Assembly (NCBI GenBank): GCA_903821145.1
Contig: CAIJKC010000074.1
Location: 1 to 45,987 of the forward strand
Origin: an uncultured Actinomycetes bacterium
GTDB lineage: Bacteria > Actinomycetota > Actinomycetes > Nanopelagicales > Nanopelagicaceae
Length of the DNA: 45,987 bases
Reading direction: 5' to 3'
In this document: positions 1-10,595 of the stretch, piece after piece
Layout of the letters: every line of letters begins with the position of its first letter
Numbering within the stretch: position 1 is the stretch's first letter
The notes under the pieces: model-generated
What the model was told of the DNA's origin: nothing
What the model saw: the letters and a program-made list of their open reading frames with translations, nothing else
Database searches by the model: none
Program-made: the position numbers and the translations under genes

Positions 1-804
1 CGAACGACAGATTTTGGCGATGATAAAGATCGCGTGATGATCAAATCAGATGGCTCTTTTGCCTACTTTGCTTCGGATTCGGCCTATTACATCTCCAAGC
101 GTGAACGTGGCTTTGATCTCTTGATCTACATGCTCGGCGCAGATCATCATGGTTATGTGAACCGCCTCAAAGCTCTTGCATCATGTGCTGGAGATGATCC
201 TACGAAGAATATTGATATTTTGATTGGCCAGTTAGTAAAGATCCTTGAAAATGGTGAAGAGCTTAAATTGTCTAAGCGCGCCGGCACGATTATCACTCTT
301 GAAGAGCTCATTGAAAAAGTTGGCGTCGATGCTGCTCGATATACCTTGATCCGTTATCCAGTGGACACACCTATGGTGATGGATGTTGATGTCCTGCGCA
401 GTCGCACTAATGAGAATCCCGTGTACTACGTTCAGTATGCCCACGCCCGTATTTGTGGGGTACTGCGTAACGCAAGCGATCTTGGGATCGCCTTTGGGGT
501 CGAACAGATCCATCCAGAATTGTTGGTCCATGAACGAGAGCGTGAATTGATTGGGGCACTGGGAGAATTCCCTCGAGTGGTCGCTGGCGCTGCGGAACTT
601 CGCGAGCCCCATCGCGTTGCCCGTTATGTGGAAGAGCTGGCTGGTATCTACCATCGCTTCTACGCAGATTGCCGCGTCTTACCGCTGGGGGATGAGCCAG
701 CCTCAGAACTTCATTCGGCGCGCGCGACTCTCTGTAAATCCACTGCGCAGGTGATCGCTAATTCGTTAGCCTTACTCGGAGTCAGCGCACCGGAGAAGAT
801 GTAG
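1..804 (+). CDS. argS: Arginyl-tRNA synthetase, 3' part (5' end outside window)
   Basis: Class I aminoacyl-tRNA synthetase that charges tRNA-Arg in the cytoplasm. The reading frame is open from base 1, so the N-terminal catalytic part with the HIGH motif lies upstream of the window. Visible are the end of the Rossmann fold (MLGADHHGY), the KMSKS-equivalent loop as KLSKRAG near base 270, and the C-terminal DALR anticodon-binding domain beginning around [10 protein letters not shown]. The stop TAG is followed directly by the lysA ATG with no gap, so the two are probably translated together. This argS-lysA order is common in Actinomycetota. Identity is secure; only the length is unknown. Confidence 0.95.
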   Translation, partial: RTTDFGDDKDRVMIKSDGSFAYFASDSAYYISKRERGFDLLIYMLGADHHGYVNRLKALASCAGDDPTKNIDILIGQLVKILENGEELKLSKRAGTIITLEELIEKVGVDAARYTLIRYPVDTPMVMDVDVLRSRTNENPVYYVQYAHARICGVLRNASDLGIAFGVEQIHPELLVHERERELIGALGEFPRVVAGAAELREPHRVARYVEELAGIYHRFYADCRVLPLGDEPASELHSARATLCKSTAQVIANSLALLGVSAPEKM

Positions 805-2127
805 ATGAAACTTTCAGAGCCATATTCAGGCAACGCCAGCTTCGATGGCGAGCTCTCGATTGCTGGCGTCAAAGCTAGCTCTCTCGCCAAAGAGTTTGGC
901 ACACCACTTTTTGTTATTGATGAGGCAGATTTCTATGCACGCGCTCTCGCCTGGCGAGATGCACTGAATAAGCATTTTGGAGAAGAGGCTGGGACTGTCT
1001 ATTACGCTGGCAAGGCCTTCCTCAATAAGGAAGTTGCGCGCTGGATCAAGAGCATTGGCATCGGTCTAGATGCGTGCAGTGGTGGCGAACTCGCTGTCGC
1101 ATCATCCGTAGATTTCCCAGTTGAGCAGATTGAACTGCATGGAAATAATAAGTCTGAAGCAGAAATTGAAAGTGCAATCAAGGCAGGCGTTGGCACAATC
1201 GTGATGGATTCCTTCCATGAGATCGAACGAGTAGCGGCAATTGCAGCGCAGCAGAAGAAGATCCAAAAGGTCTACCTGCGCATCACCTCAGGTGTTGAAG
1301 CACATACACATGAATTTATTTCAACCGCCCATGAGGATCAAAAGTTTGGTTTTTCAATTGCCAGTGGTGCGGCCTGGAAAGCAATCGAGGCTACGCTCAC
1401 CCATCCCTCTCTTAATCTCACAGGAATTCATTCTCATATCGGTTCACAGATTTTCATTCATGATGGCTTCGAGGCAGCCGCAACCCGTCTCATCGGACTG
1501 CTTGCTAAATTTCACGATCACTTTGATATGCAGTTACCTGAATTGGATCTCGGAGGTGGCTATGGAATTGCTTACCTTCCAGGTGAGAGCGCCGTTGTTC
1601 CAGATGAGGTACTTGGAGCGATCGCTGCAGTTGTGAAGTCAGAATGCGCAAAGCACGGATTACGTGTACCAAAGATTTCCATCGAACCTGGACGACATAT
1701 TGTCGGACCAACGACAACGACCATCTATGAAGTGGGAACGACGAAGAGCGTCGAACTCGATGGGGGAGAGAGCCGCCGCTATATCTCCATTGATGGTGGC
1801 ATGAGCGACAATATTCGCCCATCTCTCTATGGCGCCAAGTACACCGCTCTGCTGGCAAATCGACTTTCCGATTCAGCGACGGTTGACTCCAGAATTGTTG
1901 GAAAGCATTGCGAAACCGGTGACATCGTTATTCGAGAGATCGATCTTCCAGGGGATATCGCACCTGGCGATCTCATCGCGGTTCCGGCCACAGGGGCCTA
2001 TGGCCGATCAATGGCGAGCAATTACAACCATATTCCCCGCCCTGCTGTAGTCGCGGTCCGAGATGGCTCGGCACGCTTGATTACTAGGCGCGAGAGTATT
2101 AACGATCTTCTGGCTTTGGATATCTGA
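805..2127 (+). CDS. lysA: Diaminopimelate decarboxylase
   Basis: PLP-dependent decarboxylase of fold type III that converts meso-diaminopimelate to L-lysine, the last step of lysine synthesis. The protein has 440 residues, the normal length. The PLP lysine is Lys70 in YYAGKAF; HSHIGSQ, the glycine-rich phosphate loop DLGGGYGI, the EPGR motif, CETGD and the late YGRSMASNYN segment of the active site are all present in the expected order. The ATG directly abuts the argS stop. A 74-base gap separates it from hom and contains a hairpin, so hom may also be transcribed separately. Confidence 0.97.
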   Translation: MKLSEPYSGNASFDGELSIAGVKASSLAKEFGTPLFVIDEADFYARALAWRDALNKHFGEEAGTVYYAGKAFLNKEVARWIKSIGIGLDACSGGELAVASSVDFPVEQIELHGNNKSEAEIESAIKAGVGTIVMDSFHEIERVAAIAAQQKKIQKVYLRITSGVEAHTHEFISTAHEDQKFGFSIASGAAWKAIEATLTHPSLNLTGIHSHIGSQIFIHDGFEAAATRLIGLLAKFHDHFDMQLPELDLGGGYGIAYLPGESAVVPDEVLGAIAAVVKSECAKHGLRVPKISIEPGRHIVGPTTTTIYEVGTTKSVELDGGESRRYISIDGGMSDNIRPSLYGAKYTALLANRLSDSATVDSRIVGKHCETGDIVIREIDLPGDIAPGDLIAVPATGAYGRSMASNYNHIPRPAVVAVRDGSARLITRRESINDLLALDI

Positions 2128-2145
2128 GATACTTCTCCCATAGTG

Positions 2146-2168
2146 ATTTCGGCGAATCCTCGCCAAAT
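2146..2168 (+). promoter_or_regulatory. Hairpin between lysA and hom
   Basis: ATTT-c-GGCGA (2146-2155) can pair with TCGCC-AAAT (2160-2168) around an ATCC loop, leaving one bulged C. No T-run follows, so it is not a standard intrinsic terminator. It could be a processing or regulatory structure in the hom leader. The function is not known. Confidence 0.3.
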
Positions 2169-2201
2169 CCTCGATCTCGATCTTACGTAGGAGTTGATCT
2201 C

Positions 2202-3524
2202 GTGGCAGGCCGTACCTTGATTGGTAAGACCCTTAACGTTGGAATGCTGGGCTGTGGCAATGTTGGCGCTGAAGTTGCTCGCCTGCTTGTGGCTAATGCC
2301 TCGGACTTGGCATCTCGCGCCGGTGTTCCACTCATTCTCACAAAGATTGCCGTCCGTGATCTATCCATTGATCGCCCCGGAATCCCACAAGAGCTCTTCA
2401 CCACAGATAGCTATTCGATCGTCAACGACCCAGCGATCGATCTTGTCATTGAAGTGATGGGTGGTATCGAGCCTGCTCATGCGCTGATCCTTAAGGCGAT
2501 GAAAAATGGCAAAGCGGTTGTCACTGCGAACAAGGCTCTCCTTGCCCATCACGGAGCAGAACTCTTCCACGCCTCCGATGAAGCCGATGTTGATTTCTAT
2601 TATGAAGCGGCAGTTGCAGGAGCAATTCCAATCTTGCGACCACTTGCTGAATCACTCGTGGGTGACCACGTTGAGCGCGTGATGGGAATTATTAACGGAA
2701 CAACAAACTTTATTCTCACAAAGATGCACGAGCATCCAGGTTTTTCATTTGCTGATGCACTGAAAGAAGCACAAGAGCTCGGTTACGCCGAAGCTGATCC
2801 AACAGCTGACATAGAAGGTTTTGACGCGGCTGCGAAGGCCGCTATTTTGGCAGGGCTCTCATTCCACTCTGTAGTCACTGATGCTGATGTGTATCGTGAA
2901 GGAATTACCAAGATCACGGCTGAAGATGTGGCAGTTGTGCAGGATATGGGATTTGTTATCAAACTCCTTGCAATCGCTGAGGCTAATGAGGCTCACGGTT
3001 CACGGGAAGAGACCATCACTGTTCGAGTTCACCCCACTGCAATTCCAAAGACACACCCGCTCGCATCAGTGCGTGAGGCTTTTAACGCAGTCTTCGTCCA
3101 ATGTGAATCAGCAGGAGAATTGATGTTCTACGGTCGTGGCGCAGGTGGTGCTCCCACAGCGTCAGCCATCTTGGGCGATTTGGTAGCCGTTGCTCGAAAT
3201 CGCAATGAAGGCAGTCTCGGGCCTACCGAAACAGATTATGCAGATCTGGATATTGCACCGATTGGTGTTGCACGCACGAGATACTTGATTCGAGTGCATG
3301 TGACTGATCGACCAGGTGTTCTTGCCGCTGTTGCACAAACTTTTGCTGCAAATGCAGTCTCCATTATGACTGTTCGCCAGAGTGGTGCCGCCAATAATGC
3401 CGAGCTCACTGTGATGACTCACATCGCCGCCGAATCTGATCTGGCTAATACCGTGAAAGACCTTGAGAAGCTCGATGTGGTCTCAGATGTTGTGAGCGTC
3501 ATTCGCGTCGAGGGCATCCGCTAA
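2202..3524 (+). CDS. hom: Homoserine dehydrogenase with C-terminal ACT domain
   Basis: NAD(P)H-dependent reduction of aspartate semialdehyde to homoserine, the branch point to threonine and methionine. The 440 residues hold an N-terminal Rossmann fold ([15 protein letters not shown]), the VMGG and [11 protein letters not shown] segments, the catalytic domain with [11 protein letters not shown] and [10 protein letters not shown], and a C-terminal ACT domain (around residues 355-430, [12 protein letters not shown]) that usually gives feedback inhibition by threonine. The start is GTG, chosen because TAGGAG (2188-2193) lies eight bases upstream. The stop TAA overlaps the ATG of thrC by one base (TAATG), which points to coupled translation of hom, thrC and thrB. 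Confidence 0.97.
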   Translation: MAGRTLIGKTLNVGMLGCGNVGAEVARLLVANASDLASRAGVPLILTKIAVRDLSIDRPGIPQELFTTDSYSIVNDPAIDLVIEVMGGIEPAHALILKAMKNGKAVVTANKALLAHHGAELFHASDEADVDFYYEAAVAGAIPILRPLAESLVGDHVERVMGIINGTTNFILTKMHEHPGFSFADALKEAQELGYAEADPTADIEGFDAAAKAAILAGLSFHSVVTDADVYREGITKITAEDVAVVQDMGFVIKLLAIAEANEAHGSREETITVRVHPTAIPKTHPLASVREAFNAVFVQCESAGELMFYGRGAGGAPTASAILGDLVAVARNRNEGSLGPTETDYADLDIAPIGVARTRYLIRVHVTDRPGVLAAVAQTFAANAVSIMTVRQSGAANNAELTVMTHIAAESDLANTVKDLEKLDVVSDVVSVIRVEGIR

Positions 3525-4606
3525 TGTCACTTTTTGGAAAGAAGAGAGTCGGAGCGCATCAGTGGCGTGGTGTTATCGATGAGTACCGTGACCGCCTTCC
3601 TGTGTCAGCAAAGACACCGGTTGTCTCACTGCGAGAAGGTGGAACTCCACTTGTCGCAGCATGTGTTCTCTCTGAGATGCTGGGCAATGAGATTTGGCTA
3701 AAAGCAGAGGGTGCAAACCCCACTGGATCTTTTAAAGATCGCGGAATGACGATGGCGATCTCCAAGGCCGCCGAAGATGGCGCGAAGGCTGTTATCTGCG
3801 CATCGACCGGAAATACATCGGCATCGGCCGCCGCCTATGCAACGAAGGCGGGAATGATTCCTGTTGTCCTTATCCCACAGGGAAAGATTGCGATGGGCAA
3901 GTTAGCTCAAGCTATCGCGCATGGCTCTCGTTTAATCCAAGTGGATGGCAACTTTGACGATTGTCTCAACCTAGCTCGTGAGCTATCGCAAGAGTATCCA
4001 GTCGCCCTCGTTAATTCTGTGAATCCATTCCGCATTGAAGGTCAGAAGACCGCAGCCTTTGAAGTTGTAGATCTCCTCAATGATGCTCCTGATCTGCACG
4101 TGCTGCCCGTCGGCAATGCTGGAAATATCACGGCATATTGGAAGGGCTATAACGAGTATTACGCAGATAAAATGTCAACAAAGTTGCCACAGATGTGGGG
4201 CTTCCAAGCAGCAGGTGCTGCGCCTCTGGTCTTAGGTCATCCCGTCGCTAACCCAGATACGATCGCAACAGCGATCCGTATCGGTAATCCTGCTTCATGG
4301 GATCAGGCAATCGCAGCCCGAGATCACTCAGGTGGCTTAATTGACTCGGTGACTGATGAGCAGATTTTGGATGCGTACCGCCTTGTGGCTGCTCAAGAAG
4401 GTATCTTCGTTGAGCCATCATCGGCTGCCGGTATTGCAGGCCTATTCAAGAAGCAGAAAGAGGGAAGACTGCCCAAGGGGAAGAAGATCGTGATTACGGT
4501 GACGGGTAATGGGCTCAAAGATGTCGGCCATATCCTTGATCATGCTTCTGCTCCTATTGTTGTTCCTGTTGATCTCAAGGCAGCAGCCCAGGCTATGGGT
4601 CTCTAG
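3524..4606 (+). CDS. thrC: Threonine synthase
   Basis: PLP-dependent fold type II enzyme that converts O-phosphohomoserine to L-threonine. It has 360 residues, typical of the short actinobacterial form. The Schiff-base lysine is Lys71 in [10 protein letters not shown]; the phosphate-binding ASTGNTSAS loop and the VTGNGLKD segment near the C-terminus are present. The ATG overlaps the hom stop by one base, and thrB follows after 17 bases, completing a hom-thrC-thrB operon. Confidence 0.96.
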   Translation: MSLFGKKRVGAHQWRGVIDEYRDRLPVSAKTPVVSLREGGTPLVAACVLSEMLGNEIWLKAEGANPTGSFKDRGMTMAISKAAEDGAKAVICASTGNTSASAAAYATKAGMIPVVLIPQGKIAMGKLAQAIAHGSRLIQVDGNFDDCLNLARELSQEYPVALVNSVNPFRIEGQKTAAFEVVDLLNDAPDLHVLPVGNAGNITAYWKGYNEYYADKMSTKLPQMWGFQAAGAAPLVLGHPVANPDTIATAIRIGNPASWDQAIAARDHSGGLIDSVTDEQILDAYRLVAAQEGIFVEPSSAAGIAGLFKKQKEGRLPKGKKIVITVTGNGLKDVGHILDHASAPIVVPVDLKAAAQAMGL

Positions 4607-4623
4607 GAGAAGGTGAGAAGACA

Positions 4624-5544
4624 ATGACAACAACTCGACTCACATTCAAATCAAATCTTGCCCAGATCAGCGTTCCCGCAACATCTGCAAACCTTGGACC
4701 TGGCTTTGATTGCTTTGGCCTAGCCCTAGAAATGCGCGACCGTTACATTGCAAAGATTCTTGATGAAGCGATCTTTGATGTTGATGTGAGTGGTGAAGGG
4801 GCAGATGAAGTAAAGCTGGATAAAAATCATCTCGTCATTCGCTCCATGCTTCGGGGTTTTGAACATATGGGGCAGAAGCCTCGCGGAATTGCGCTGCGTG
4901 CTTTAAATGTCACACCACATAGTCGTGGTCTTGGATCAAGCGCCTCTGCCATTGTTGGTGGACTCGCGCTAGCGAAGTCGCTTGTGCACGGCGGGGAAGC
5001 GCTAATGAGCGATGATGAGATGATTGCGCTAGCAACAGAACTTGAAGGTCATCCCGATAATGTCGCGGCAGCTGTCCTTGGCGGTGCATCTATTGCCTGG
5101 CTTGAAAACGGAGTTGGTCGAGCAGTGAAGATCGCTGTGCACGAGAAGATCAAAGCTCTCGCATTTATTCCAGCTGCTGGAGTCTCAACAGCCAAGGCCC
5201 GCAAACTTCTTCCGGAGACAGTCGCTCACCTCGATGCTGCATCAAATGCTGGCAAGGCGGCGCTGCTCGTACACGCTCTCTCACATCGCCCGGACCTGCT
5301 CTTGAGCGCTACTGAGGATCGAATCCATCAGCAGTACCGTGGCAGCGTCATGGTGAAGAGCATTGAGCTCGTCGATCGTTTCCGTGCCGCTGGCGTGGCA
5401 GCAACAATCTCTGGCGCAGGTCCAACCGTGCTGGTGTTGCATACCGCTAGCGAGACTGAGGTCGAAGAGATGGTCCACGCGGCAGGCAGCTCCTTTAGCG
5501 CAAAGCACCTTGCCATCAGCCACCAGGGGTATCAACAGGCGTAG
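4624..5544 (+). CDS. thrB: Homoserine kinase
   Basis: GHMP-family kinase that phosphorylates homoserine with ATP to feed threonine synthase. The 306 residues carry the N-terminal PATSANLGPGFD motif, the ATP-binding loop HSRGLGSSASA, and the C-terminal ISGAGPTVLVL motif of GHMP kinases. AGGAGAAGG just after the thrC stop serves as the ribosome binding site for the ATG. It is the last gene of the lysine/threonine block; a new promoter for rho begins right after its stop. Confidence 0.96.
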   Translation: MTTTRLTFKSNLAQISVPATSANLGPGFDCFGLALEMRDRYIAKILDEAIFDVDVSGEGADEVKLDKNHLVIRSMLRGFEHMGQKPRGIALRALNVTPHSRGLGSSASAIVGGLALAKSLVHGGEALMSDDEMIALATELEGHPDNVAAAVLGGASIAWLENGVGRAVKIAVHEKIKALAFIPAAGVSTAKARKLLPETVAHLDAASNAGKAALLVHALSHRPDLLLSATEDRIHQQYRGSVMVKSIELVDRFRAAGVAATISGAGPTVLVLHTASETEVEEMVHAAGSSFSAKHLAISHQGYQQA

Positions 5545-5546
5545 TT

Positions 5547-5576
5547 TTGGGCATATCAGGATGGATGTGCTACCTT
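5547..5576 (+). promoter_or_regulatory. Probable rho promoter
   Basis: TTGGGC (5547-5552) and TACCTT (5571-5576) are separated by 18 bases, right behind the thrB stop. Transcription would start near 5583 and give a leader of about 180 bases before the rho ATG. That leader contains a GC-rich inverted repeat (TCGGC-CCG-GCCGA, 5720-5732). Rho often controls its own leader; that is only an inference here. Confidence 0.5.
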
Positions 5577-5764
5577 TTGCAAGTCGTAAAGCCCGCCGGA
5601 AACACCTGAGGCGAAGAACGCTTACAAGACTCACCACAATCACAAACGCACGAACGATCTATCACCATATAAATATAGAGAAAATCTAAAACGAGAAGTT
5701 ATCTCGAATGCGGATTCCCTCGGCCCGGCCGAAGAGTCCCGTTACTCATCACTTTAAGGAAAGT

Positions 5765-7474
5765 ATGTCTTCAACAGATATCGATAGCACCGAGAAGTCC
5801 GCGAAAGCAAAAAAGGACTCCGGCGAACTATCCGCCATGACAGTTACCGAGCTCAAGAAGGTTGCAAGTGCCCTCGGAGTAGATGGTGCTGCAAAGCTTG
5901 GCAAGGGCGATCTTGTTCAATCAATCGCCGACCTACAAGCAGCAAATCGTGAAGCTGCAAAGCAAGAGCGCGAAGAGAAGCGACTAGCGCGCCAAGAGGC
6001 CCGTAATAAGAAGAATTCAGGTTCTGCCACCAAGGCACGTTCAGATGATGACTCAGAGGAGTCAGAGGACGATAGCGCCCCATCGCGTGCAAACAACGAT
6101 GAGCAGAGCAACAGTGACCGCAGCGGCAACGATCGCGGCAACGATCGCGGCAATAATGATCGCAACGACCGTAGCGACCGGGGAAATAATGATCGTCGCG
6201 ACCGCGGTGATAGAAATGACAGAAATGATCGTGGAGATCGCGGCCGTGGACGTGATCGCGACCGCAGTCGTTTCCGAGATCGCGGAGATCGCCCAGAGCG
6301 CGGGGAGCGCGGTGAACGTGAAATTCAGATCTCAGAAGATGATGTTCTTCTTCCAGTAGCGGGTCTGCTCGATATCCTGGATTCATATGCCTTTATTCGC
6401 ACAACTGGCTACCTCGCTGGACCAAATGACGTCTACGTCTCACTTCAGCAAGTGCGCCGTTATGGCCTGCGCAAGGGTGATGTTATTACTGGTCAGGTTC
6501 GCCAACCTCATGAAGGTGAGCGCAAAGAGAAGTTCAATGCTCTTGCAAAGTTGGACACCGTTAACGGAACTGATCCTGAGGAGTCACGCAATCGCGTCGA
6601 TTTCGCCAAGCTTGTTCCGCTCTACCCACAAGAGCGTCTACGCCTTGAAACCGAACCTGGCATTCTCACAACTCGCGTCATCGATCTCATCGCACCTATT
6701 GGTAAGGGTCAGCGTGGATTGATCGTTTCACCACCTAAGGCTGGTAAGACGATGGTGCTGCAAGCAATTGCCAACGCGATTACGACCAATAACCCTGAGT
6801 GTCATCTCATGGTTGTGCTCGTCGATGAGCGCCCTGAAGAAGTTACCGATATGCAGCGAAGCGTGAAGGGTGAAGTCATCGCTTCCACCTTCGACCGACC
6901 AGCAGATGATCACACCTCGGTTGCAGAACTTGCTATTGAACGCGCAAAGCGACTTGTTGAACTCGGACACGACGTTGTCGTACTCCTTGATTCGATTACT
7001 CGCCTTGGTCGCGCCTATAACATCTCCGCACCTGCCTCAGGTCGTATCCTCTCGGGCGGTGTTGATTCCGCAGCGCTCTATCCACCAAAGAAGTTCTTTG
7101 GAGCTGCTCGTAATATTGAAAATGGCGGTTCACTTACCATTCTTGCAACGGCGCTCGTTGAGACCGGTTCCAAGATGGATGAAGTGATCTTTGAAGAGTT
7201 CAAGGGCACCGGAAATATGGAGCTCAAGCTCGATCGTAAATTCGCCGATAAGCGCATCTTCCCTGCAGTTGATGTAGATGCCTCTGGTACTCGTAAAGAA
7301 GAGATTCTTATGGGAACTGAAGAGCTCAGCATTGTCTGGAAGCTTCGCCGCGTACTCCATGCCCTCGATAGCCAACAGGCACTCGAGCTCTTGCTCGACA
7401 AGATGAAGGGCACCAAGTCCAACGTTGAATTCTTGATGCAGATCCAGAAGACGACTGCCGACGGGGATAAGTAA
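5765..7474 (+). CDS. rho: Transcription termination factor Rho
   Basis: Hexameric RNA-dependent ATPase/helicase that ends transcription. With the chosen ATG (AAGGA at 5756-5760) the protein has 569 residues; an ATG at 5708 in the same frame lacks a ribosome site and would add a non-conserved stretch. Order of parts: Rho_N helix-loop-helix ([14 protein letters not shown], about residues 22-60), a low-complexity Arg/Asp/Asn-rich insert (about 86-185) typical of Actinomycetota, the cold-shock-like RNA-binding domain, then the RecA-type ATPase with Walker A PPKAGKT (323-329), Walker B VVVLLDS and the Q-loop region RILSGGVD. A strong hairpin terminator follows the stop. Confidence 0.96.
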   Translation: MSSTDIDSTEKSAKAKKDSGELSAMTVTELKKVASALGVDGAAKLGKGDLVQSIADLQAANREAAKQEREEKRLARQEARNKKNSGSATKARSDDDSEESEDDSAPSRANNDEQSNSDRSGNDRGNDRGNNDRNDRSDRGNNDRRDRGDRNDRNDRGDRGRGRDRDRSRFRDRGDRPERGERGEREIQISEDDVLLPVAGLLDILDSYAFIRTTGYLAGPNDVYVSLQQVRRYGLRKGDVITGQVRQPHEGERKEKFNALAKLDTVNGTDPEESRNRVDFAKLVPLYPQERLRLETEPGILTTRVIDLIAPIGKGQRGLIVSPPKAGKTMVLQAIANAITTNNPECHLMVVLVDERPEEVTDMQRSVKGEVIASTFDRPADDHTSVAELAIERAKRLVELGHDVVVLLDSITRLGRAYNISAPASGRILSGGVDSAALYPPKKFFGAARNIENGGSLTILATALVETGSKMDEVIFEEFKGTGNMELKLDRKFADKRIFPAVDVDASGTRKEEILMGTEELSIVWKLRRVLHALDSQQALELLLDKMKGTKSNVEFLMQIQKTTADGDK

Positions 7475-7496
7475 GCCCAAGAATTTGAGCGTGATC

Positions 7497-7518
7497 AGCG
7501 GCCTAAAAACCGCTTTTT
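7497..7518 (+). terminator. Intrinsic terminator after rho
   Basis: AGCGG (7497-7501) pairs with CCGCT (7510-7514) around an A-rich loop, and a run of T follows. It lies 23 bases behind the rho stop. Confidence 0.75.
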
Positions 7519-7544
7519 GCCTTAACCCAAGGTTTTAGTAGACT
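7517..7544 (+). promoter_or_regulatory. Probable rpmE promoter
   Basis: TTGCCT (7517-7522), a 16-base spacer and TAGACT (7539-7544) lie 70 bases upstream of rpmE. The -35 box overlaps the T-run of the rho terminator, a compact arrangement. Confidence 0.45.
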
Positions 7545-7613
7545 CACCCCATACCTACTGGTTCACCGGTACGCAAGCATCGGACCCAGCCACTTCCATA
7601 TAAAGGATTACCT

Positions 7614-7820
7614 ATGAAGCCAGAGATCCACCCAGAATATATCGAGACAACTGTTACATGCGGTTGCGGTGAAGTCTTCACCACCAAGTCCACTAAGGCC
7701 TCTGGTTCGATCTATGTTGAAGTTTGTTCCGTATGCCATCCGTTCTACACCGGCAAGCAACGTATCCTCGATACTGGCGGCCGTGTTGCAGCGTTCGAAA
7801 AGCGTTTCGGAAAGAAGTAG
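7614..7820 (+). CDS. rpmE: 50S ribosomal protein L31, zinc-binding type
   Basis: Small protein of the large ribosomal subunit, near the central protuberance. It has 68 residues, with MKPEIHPEY at the start and the four metal-binding cysteines as CGC (around 16-18) and CSVC (around 37-40), so this is the C+ type that keeps zinc. AAGGA lies eight bases before the ATG. It has its own promoter and a strong terminator. The rho-rpmE-prfA order is usual in Actinomycetota. Confidence 0.97.
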   Translation: MKPEIHPEYIETTVTCGCGEVFTTKSTKASGSIYVEVCSVCHPFYTGKQRILDTGGRVAAFEKRFGKK

Positions 7821-7829
7821 CTTTCTTCA

Positions 7830-7873
7830 AAGACCCCACTTCGCACCCATTGTGGTGCGTGGGGTCTTTTTTC
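7830..7873 (+). terminator. Intrinsic terminator after rpmE
   Basis: A long stem is formed by AAAGACCCCAC and CGCACC (7830-7848) with GGTGCG and TGGGGTCTTT (7855-7869), followed by T residues. This is the strongest terminator in the window and isolates rpmE from prfA. Confidence 0.9.
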
Positions 7874-7944
7874 TTGCCCAAAGGAATTGATAGCACTACC
7901 TGAACCAAAGTATTTCCCAGCACATCACAGTAAAGGAGAGCGAG

Positions 7945-9027
7945 ATGGCCGAACGTTTTGGAACTATCCCTGCACTCCTTGCTGAATACGAAAATTTAGA
8001 GCGAGAACTTGCTGACCCAAGCATCCACTCAGACCAAGGAAAAGCACGCCAGCTCGGAAAGCGTTATGCCCAACTTGGACCAGTGATTGGTGGCTATCGC
8101 GCCTACAAATCTGCTGAAGATGATCTAGTAGCCGCTAGAGAACTCGCGGCAGATGATCCAGCATTTGCCGAAGAGATTCCTGCTTTGCAGGCCACTCTTG
8201 ATGCAGCCGGGGAGAAGATGGAGGAGCTACTCCTTCCGCGTGATCCCAATGATGATCGCGATGTGATCCTTGAAATTAAAGCCGGTGTGGGCGGTGATGA
8301 ATCGGCTCTCTTTGCTGGTGACCTACTGCGGATGTATCAACGCTATGCCGAAAAACATAATTGGAAGACTGAAATCATTGATTATGCCGAATCAGAGATG
8401 GGCGGCTACAAAGAAATTTCGATGGCAGTGAAGTCCAAGGGCGTTGCTGAAATTGGTCAATCTCCCTATGCGAAGTTGAAGTTTGAAGGCGGCGTCCATC
8501 GCGTTCAGCGCGTTCCAGAGACTGAATCTCAGGGAAGAATTCACACATCGGCTGCAGGAGTTCTTATTCTTGCTGAAGCAGACGAAGTTGACGTTGAAAT
8601 CAGACAGCAGGATCTTCGAATCGACGTCTATCGCTCATCAGGCCCAGGCGGACAATCTGTGAATACGACGGACTCTGCAGTCCGTATCACCCACCTTCCC
8701 ACTGGTGTTGTGGTCTCCTGTCAGAATGAAAAGTCACAGTTACAAAATAAGGATTCAGCGCTACGTATCTTGCGTGCTCGCTTACTTGCCCATGCTCAAG
8801 AGCAAGCTGATGCCGAAGCAATGGCTCAACGCAAATCCCAGGTGAAATCAGTGGATCGCTCCGAACGCATCCGCACCTATAACTTCCCGGAGAATCGACT
8901 CTCTGACCATCGCGTGAACTTTAAAGCTTCCAATCTTGATGCCGTCCTCAATGGCGAGTTAGATGCGGTCATCGATGCACTTCTTGAAGCTGACAAGGCC
9001 GAACGTCTGGCAACAGCGGGGGAGTAA
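7945..9027 (+). CDS. prfA: Peptide chain release factor 1
   Basis: RF1 recognises UAA and UAG stop codons and triggers release of the finished peptide. It has 360 residues, the normal length. The catalytic GGQ is at 235-237 ([10 protein letters not shown]). The codon-recognition tripeptide of the PxT class is P-E-T (191-193) within [10 protein letters not shown], which marks RF1 rather than RF2. No programmed frameshift is present. AAGGAGAGCG precedes the ATG. The stop overlaps the prmC start (TAATG). Confidence 0.97.
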   Translation: MAERFGTIPALLAEYENLERELADPSIHSDQGKARQLGKRYAQLGPVIGGYRAYKSAEDDLVAARELAADDPAFAEEIPALQATLDAAGEKMEELLLPRDPNDDRDVILEIKAGVGGDESALFAGDLLRMYQRYAEKHNWKTEIIDYAESEMGGYKEISMAVKSKGVAEIGQSPYAKLKFEGGVHRVQRVPETESQGRIHTSAAGVLILAEADEVDVEIRQQDLRIDVYRSSGPGGQSVNTTDSAVRITHLPTGVVVSCQNEKSQLQNKDSALRILRARLLAHAQEQADAEAMAQRKSQVKSVDRSERIRTYNFPENRLSDHRVNFKASNLDAVLNGELDAVIDALLEADKAERLATAGE

Positions 9028-9878
9028 TGGCTGCCCAGGTTCGTGAACTTCTCATAGGCGGCAAGGAACGGTTAGCTGCCAGGAAGATTTCACCAGTTGA
9101 TGCAGAGCTCTTGCTCGCTCACCTTCTCGGAGTCACTCGGATGCAATTGCACGCACAAACCGTGGAACTCGATCCCGATGAGTACCTGCGAATATCTCAC
9201 GAGTATGCAGACCTCATCACCGAGCGGTTGAGTGGGCGTCCAACCCAATACATCATGGGTGAGGCACCATTTAGATATTTGAGTTTTGATGTGGGAGAAG
9301 GAGTGCTGATCCCGCGCCCAGAAACGGAATTGCTCGTGGATGAAGTCCTGCATCAACTCCATCGTTTCACCGATCCAGTCAGCGTGGTCGACTTAGGCTC
9401 TGGCAGCGGTGCAATCGCCATCTCCATTGTGAGTGAGACGGCAAGGAAGAGAGATATCAGAGTTGTCGCTGTTGAGAAGGATGCAAGCGCACTCGTCTGG
9501 CTTAATCAGAATATTTCAAAGTTTGATCTGCCAATTCGAGTCATTCATGCATCGGCTCATGAGGCATTAGAGGGAGTGAAGTGTGATGTTGTCGTTGCCA
9601 ACCCTCCTTATGTCCCAACGATTCAAGAGTTACCAGAAGAGCTCAGACATGAACCAGCGACTGCACTCTTTGGTGGATCCATTGATGGCATGGCAATACC
9701 TTATGAATTTATCTCAGCAGCCGCACGCCTTCTCAAAGCCGGTGGGTTATTTGCGTGCGAACATAATGAAGTTCAAGGCTCAGCTTTTGCTGCGGCGCTA
9801 GAGGCAGATTTTGAAGCGATTGCCTTGCACCGAGACCTCAACGATCGTCCACGTTTCACAACAGCGATTCGTAAGTAG
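9027..9878 (+). CDS. prmC: Release factor glutamine N5-methyltransferase
   Basis: S-adenosylmethionine-dependent enzyme that methylates the glutamine of the GGQ motif in release factors, the product of the gene just upstream being its substrate. It has 283 residues: an N-terminal helical domain, then the SAM-binding DLGSGSGAIAISI motif and the catalytic NPPY at 192-195. Its ATG shares one base with the prfA stop, which gives coupled translation. Confidence 0.95.
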   Translation: MAAQVRELLIGGKERLAARKISPVDAELLLAHLLGVTRMQLHAQTVELDPDEYLRISHEYADLITERLSGRPTQYIMGEAPFRYLSFDVGEGVLIPRPETELLVDEVLHQLHRFTDPVSVVDLGSGSGAIAISIVSETARKRDIRVVAVEKDASALVWLNQNISKFDLPIRVIHASAHEALEGVKCDVVVANPPYVPTIQELPEELRHEPATALFGGSIDGMAIPYEFISAAARLLKAGGLFACEHNEVQGSAFAAALEADFEAIALHRDLNDRPRFTTAIRK

Positions 9879-9917
9879 CCTGGCGGTTGCGCGATAGGGA
9901 TTACCCCCATCAATGAT

Positions 9918-10589
9918 TTATAGAATTCCCAGTAGCTGCGCGTAACGACGGCCCAAGAGAACTCGCAAATTCTGCTGCTCTGGCGCGGTTCTTACGCAAT
10001 CGACTTTGATGGCTAGGCGTTTTATTGCTGATTCAACCCCTTTTTCGGAGAGTACGAGGACCTTGGCGATTTCTGCATTCGTATCGCCTTGAACGATTCT
10101 GATGAAGAGGCGAAGTTGATCACCAGAGAGACCAAGGCGAGAGAATAAATCACTTCCATCAGCGATCGAAACAGAGTCACACTCTTGTGAATTCGTGTGA
10201 TCCCATTGCGTAATGCCTTCAACCAAGTCGGCACCACGTAAGAAACGTGATCCGGTTGGGAAATCTGATTGGTTAAGGCCTAAGAGTGCAAGGCTATGAA
10301 GGTTAGTCACAATGAGAGGAGGACGTTGTTCTGAAGTAAGTAATGAAAGTGCATGCACGATCTCTTTAAAATTATGCTTTGCAATATAAGCGATGACTTG
10401 TGACTGATCACCAAGAGAAAGAGAAAATGAGGGTAGTTCGTTCTGAGAGAAACTTTCAATATGAAGAGTGGTATCTTTGGATGAGATGAGAGAGATCAGA
10501 CCTGCACTGTGAATGGAATCAAAACCAAGAAGTGCAATATGCGTAGGCGTCAGCGAAGATTGTTCCTCATTGATTATCGCTGTCTTCAC
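9918..10589 (-). CDS. LuxR-type HTH regulator with degenerate receiver-like N-terminus
   Basis: Protein of 223 residues, probably a DNA-binding regulator. The C-terminal third (about 155-205) resembles the LuxR/NarL four-helix HTH (LSGDQLRLFIRIVQGDTNAEIAKVLVLSEKGVESAIKRL split over its helices). The N-terminal part has alternating strand/helix character like a receiver, but the strand where the phospho-acceptor aspartate should stand reads VIAYIA, so phosphorylation seems unlikely. No kinase gene is nearby. The start is GTG, placed six bases after a TAGCGT box, with no Shine-Dalgarno site, so the mRNA is probably leaderless. It is convergent with prmC. Target genes are unknown. Confidence 0.65.
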   Translation of the reverse strand: MKTAIINEEQSSLTPTHIALLGFDSIHSAGLISLISSKDTTLHIESFSQNELPSFSLSLGDQSQVIAYIAKHNFKEIVHALSLLTSEQRPPLIVTNLHSLALLGLNQSDFPTGSRFLRGADLVEGITQWDHTNSQECDSVSIADGSDLFSRLGLSGDQLRLFIRIVQGDTNAEIAKVLVLSEKGVESAIKRLAIKVDCVRTAPEQQNLRVLLGRRYAQLLGIL

Positions 10590-10595
10590 AAGGTA

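Noticed and set aside
5708-5764. Longer N-terminus of Rho from ATG 5708
   Set aside because: No ribosome site; the sequence covers a GC-rich hairpin, and AAGGA fits the ATG at 5765.
5853-6386. Open frame of 177 codons opposite the N-terminal part of rho
   Set aside because: It is a shadow of the Arg/Asp-rich codons of rho: its His/Arg/Asp-rich product mirrors that low-complexity stretch, and no start signal is present.
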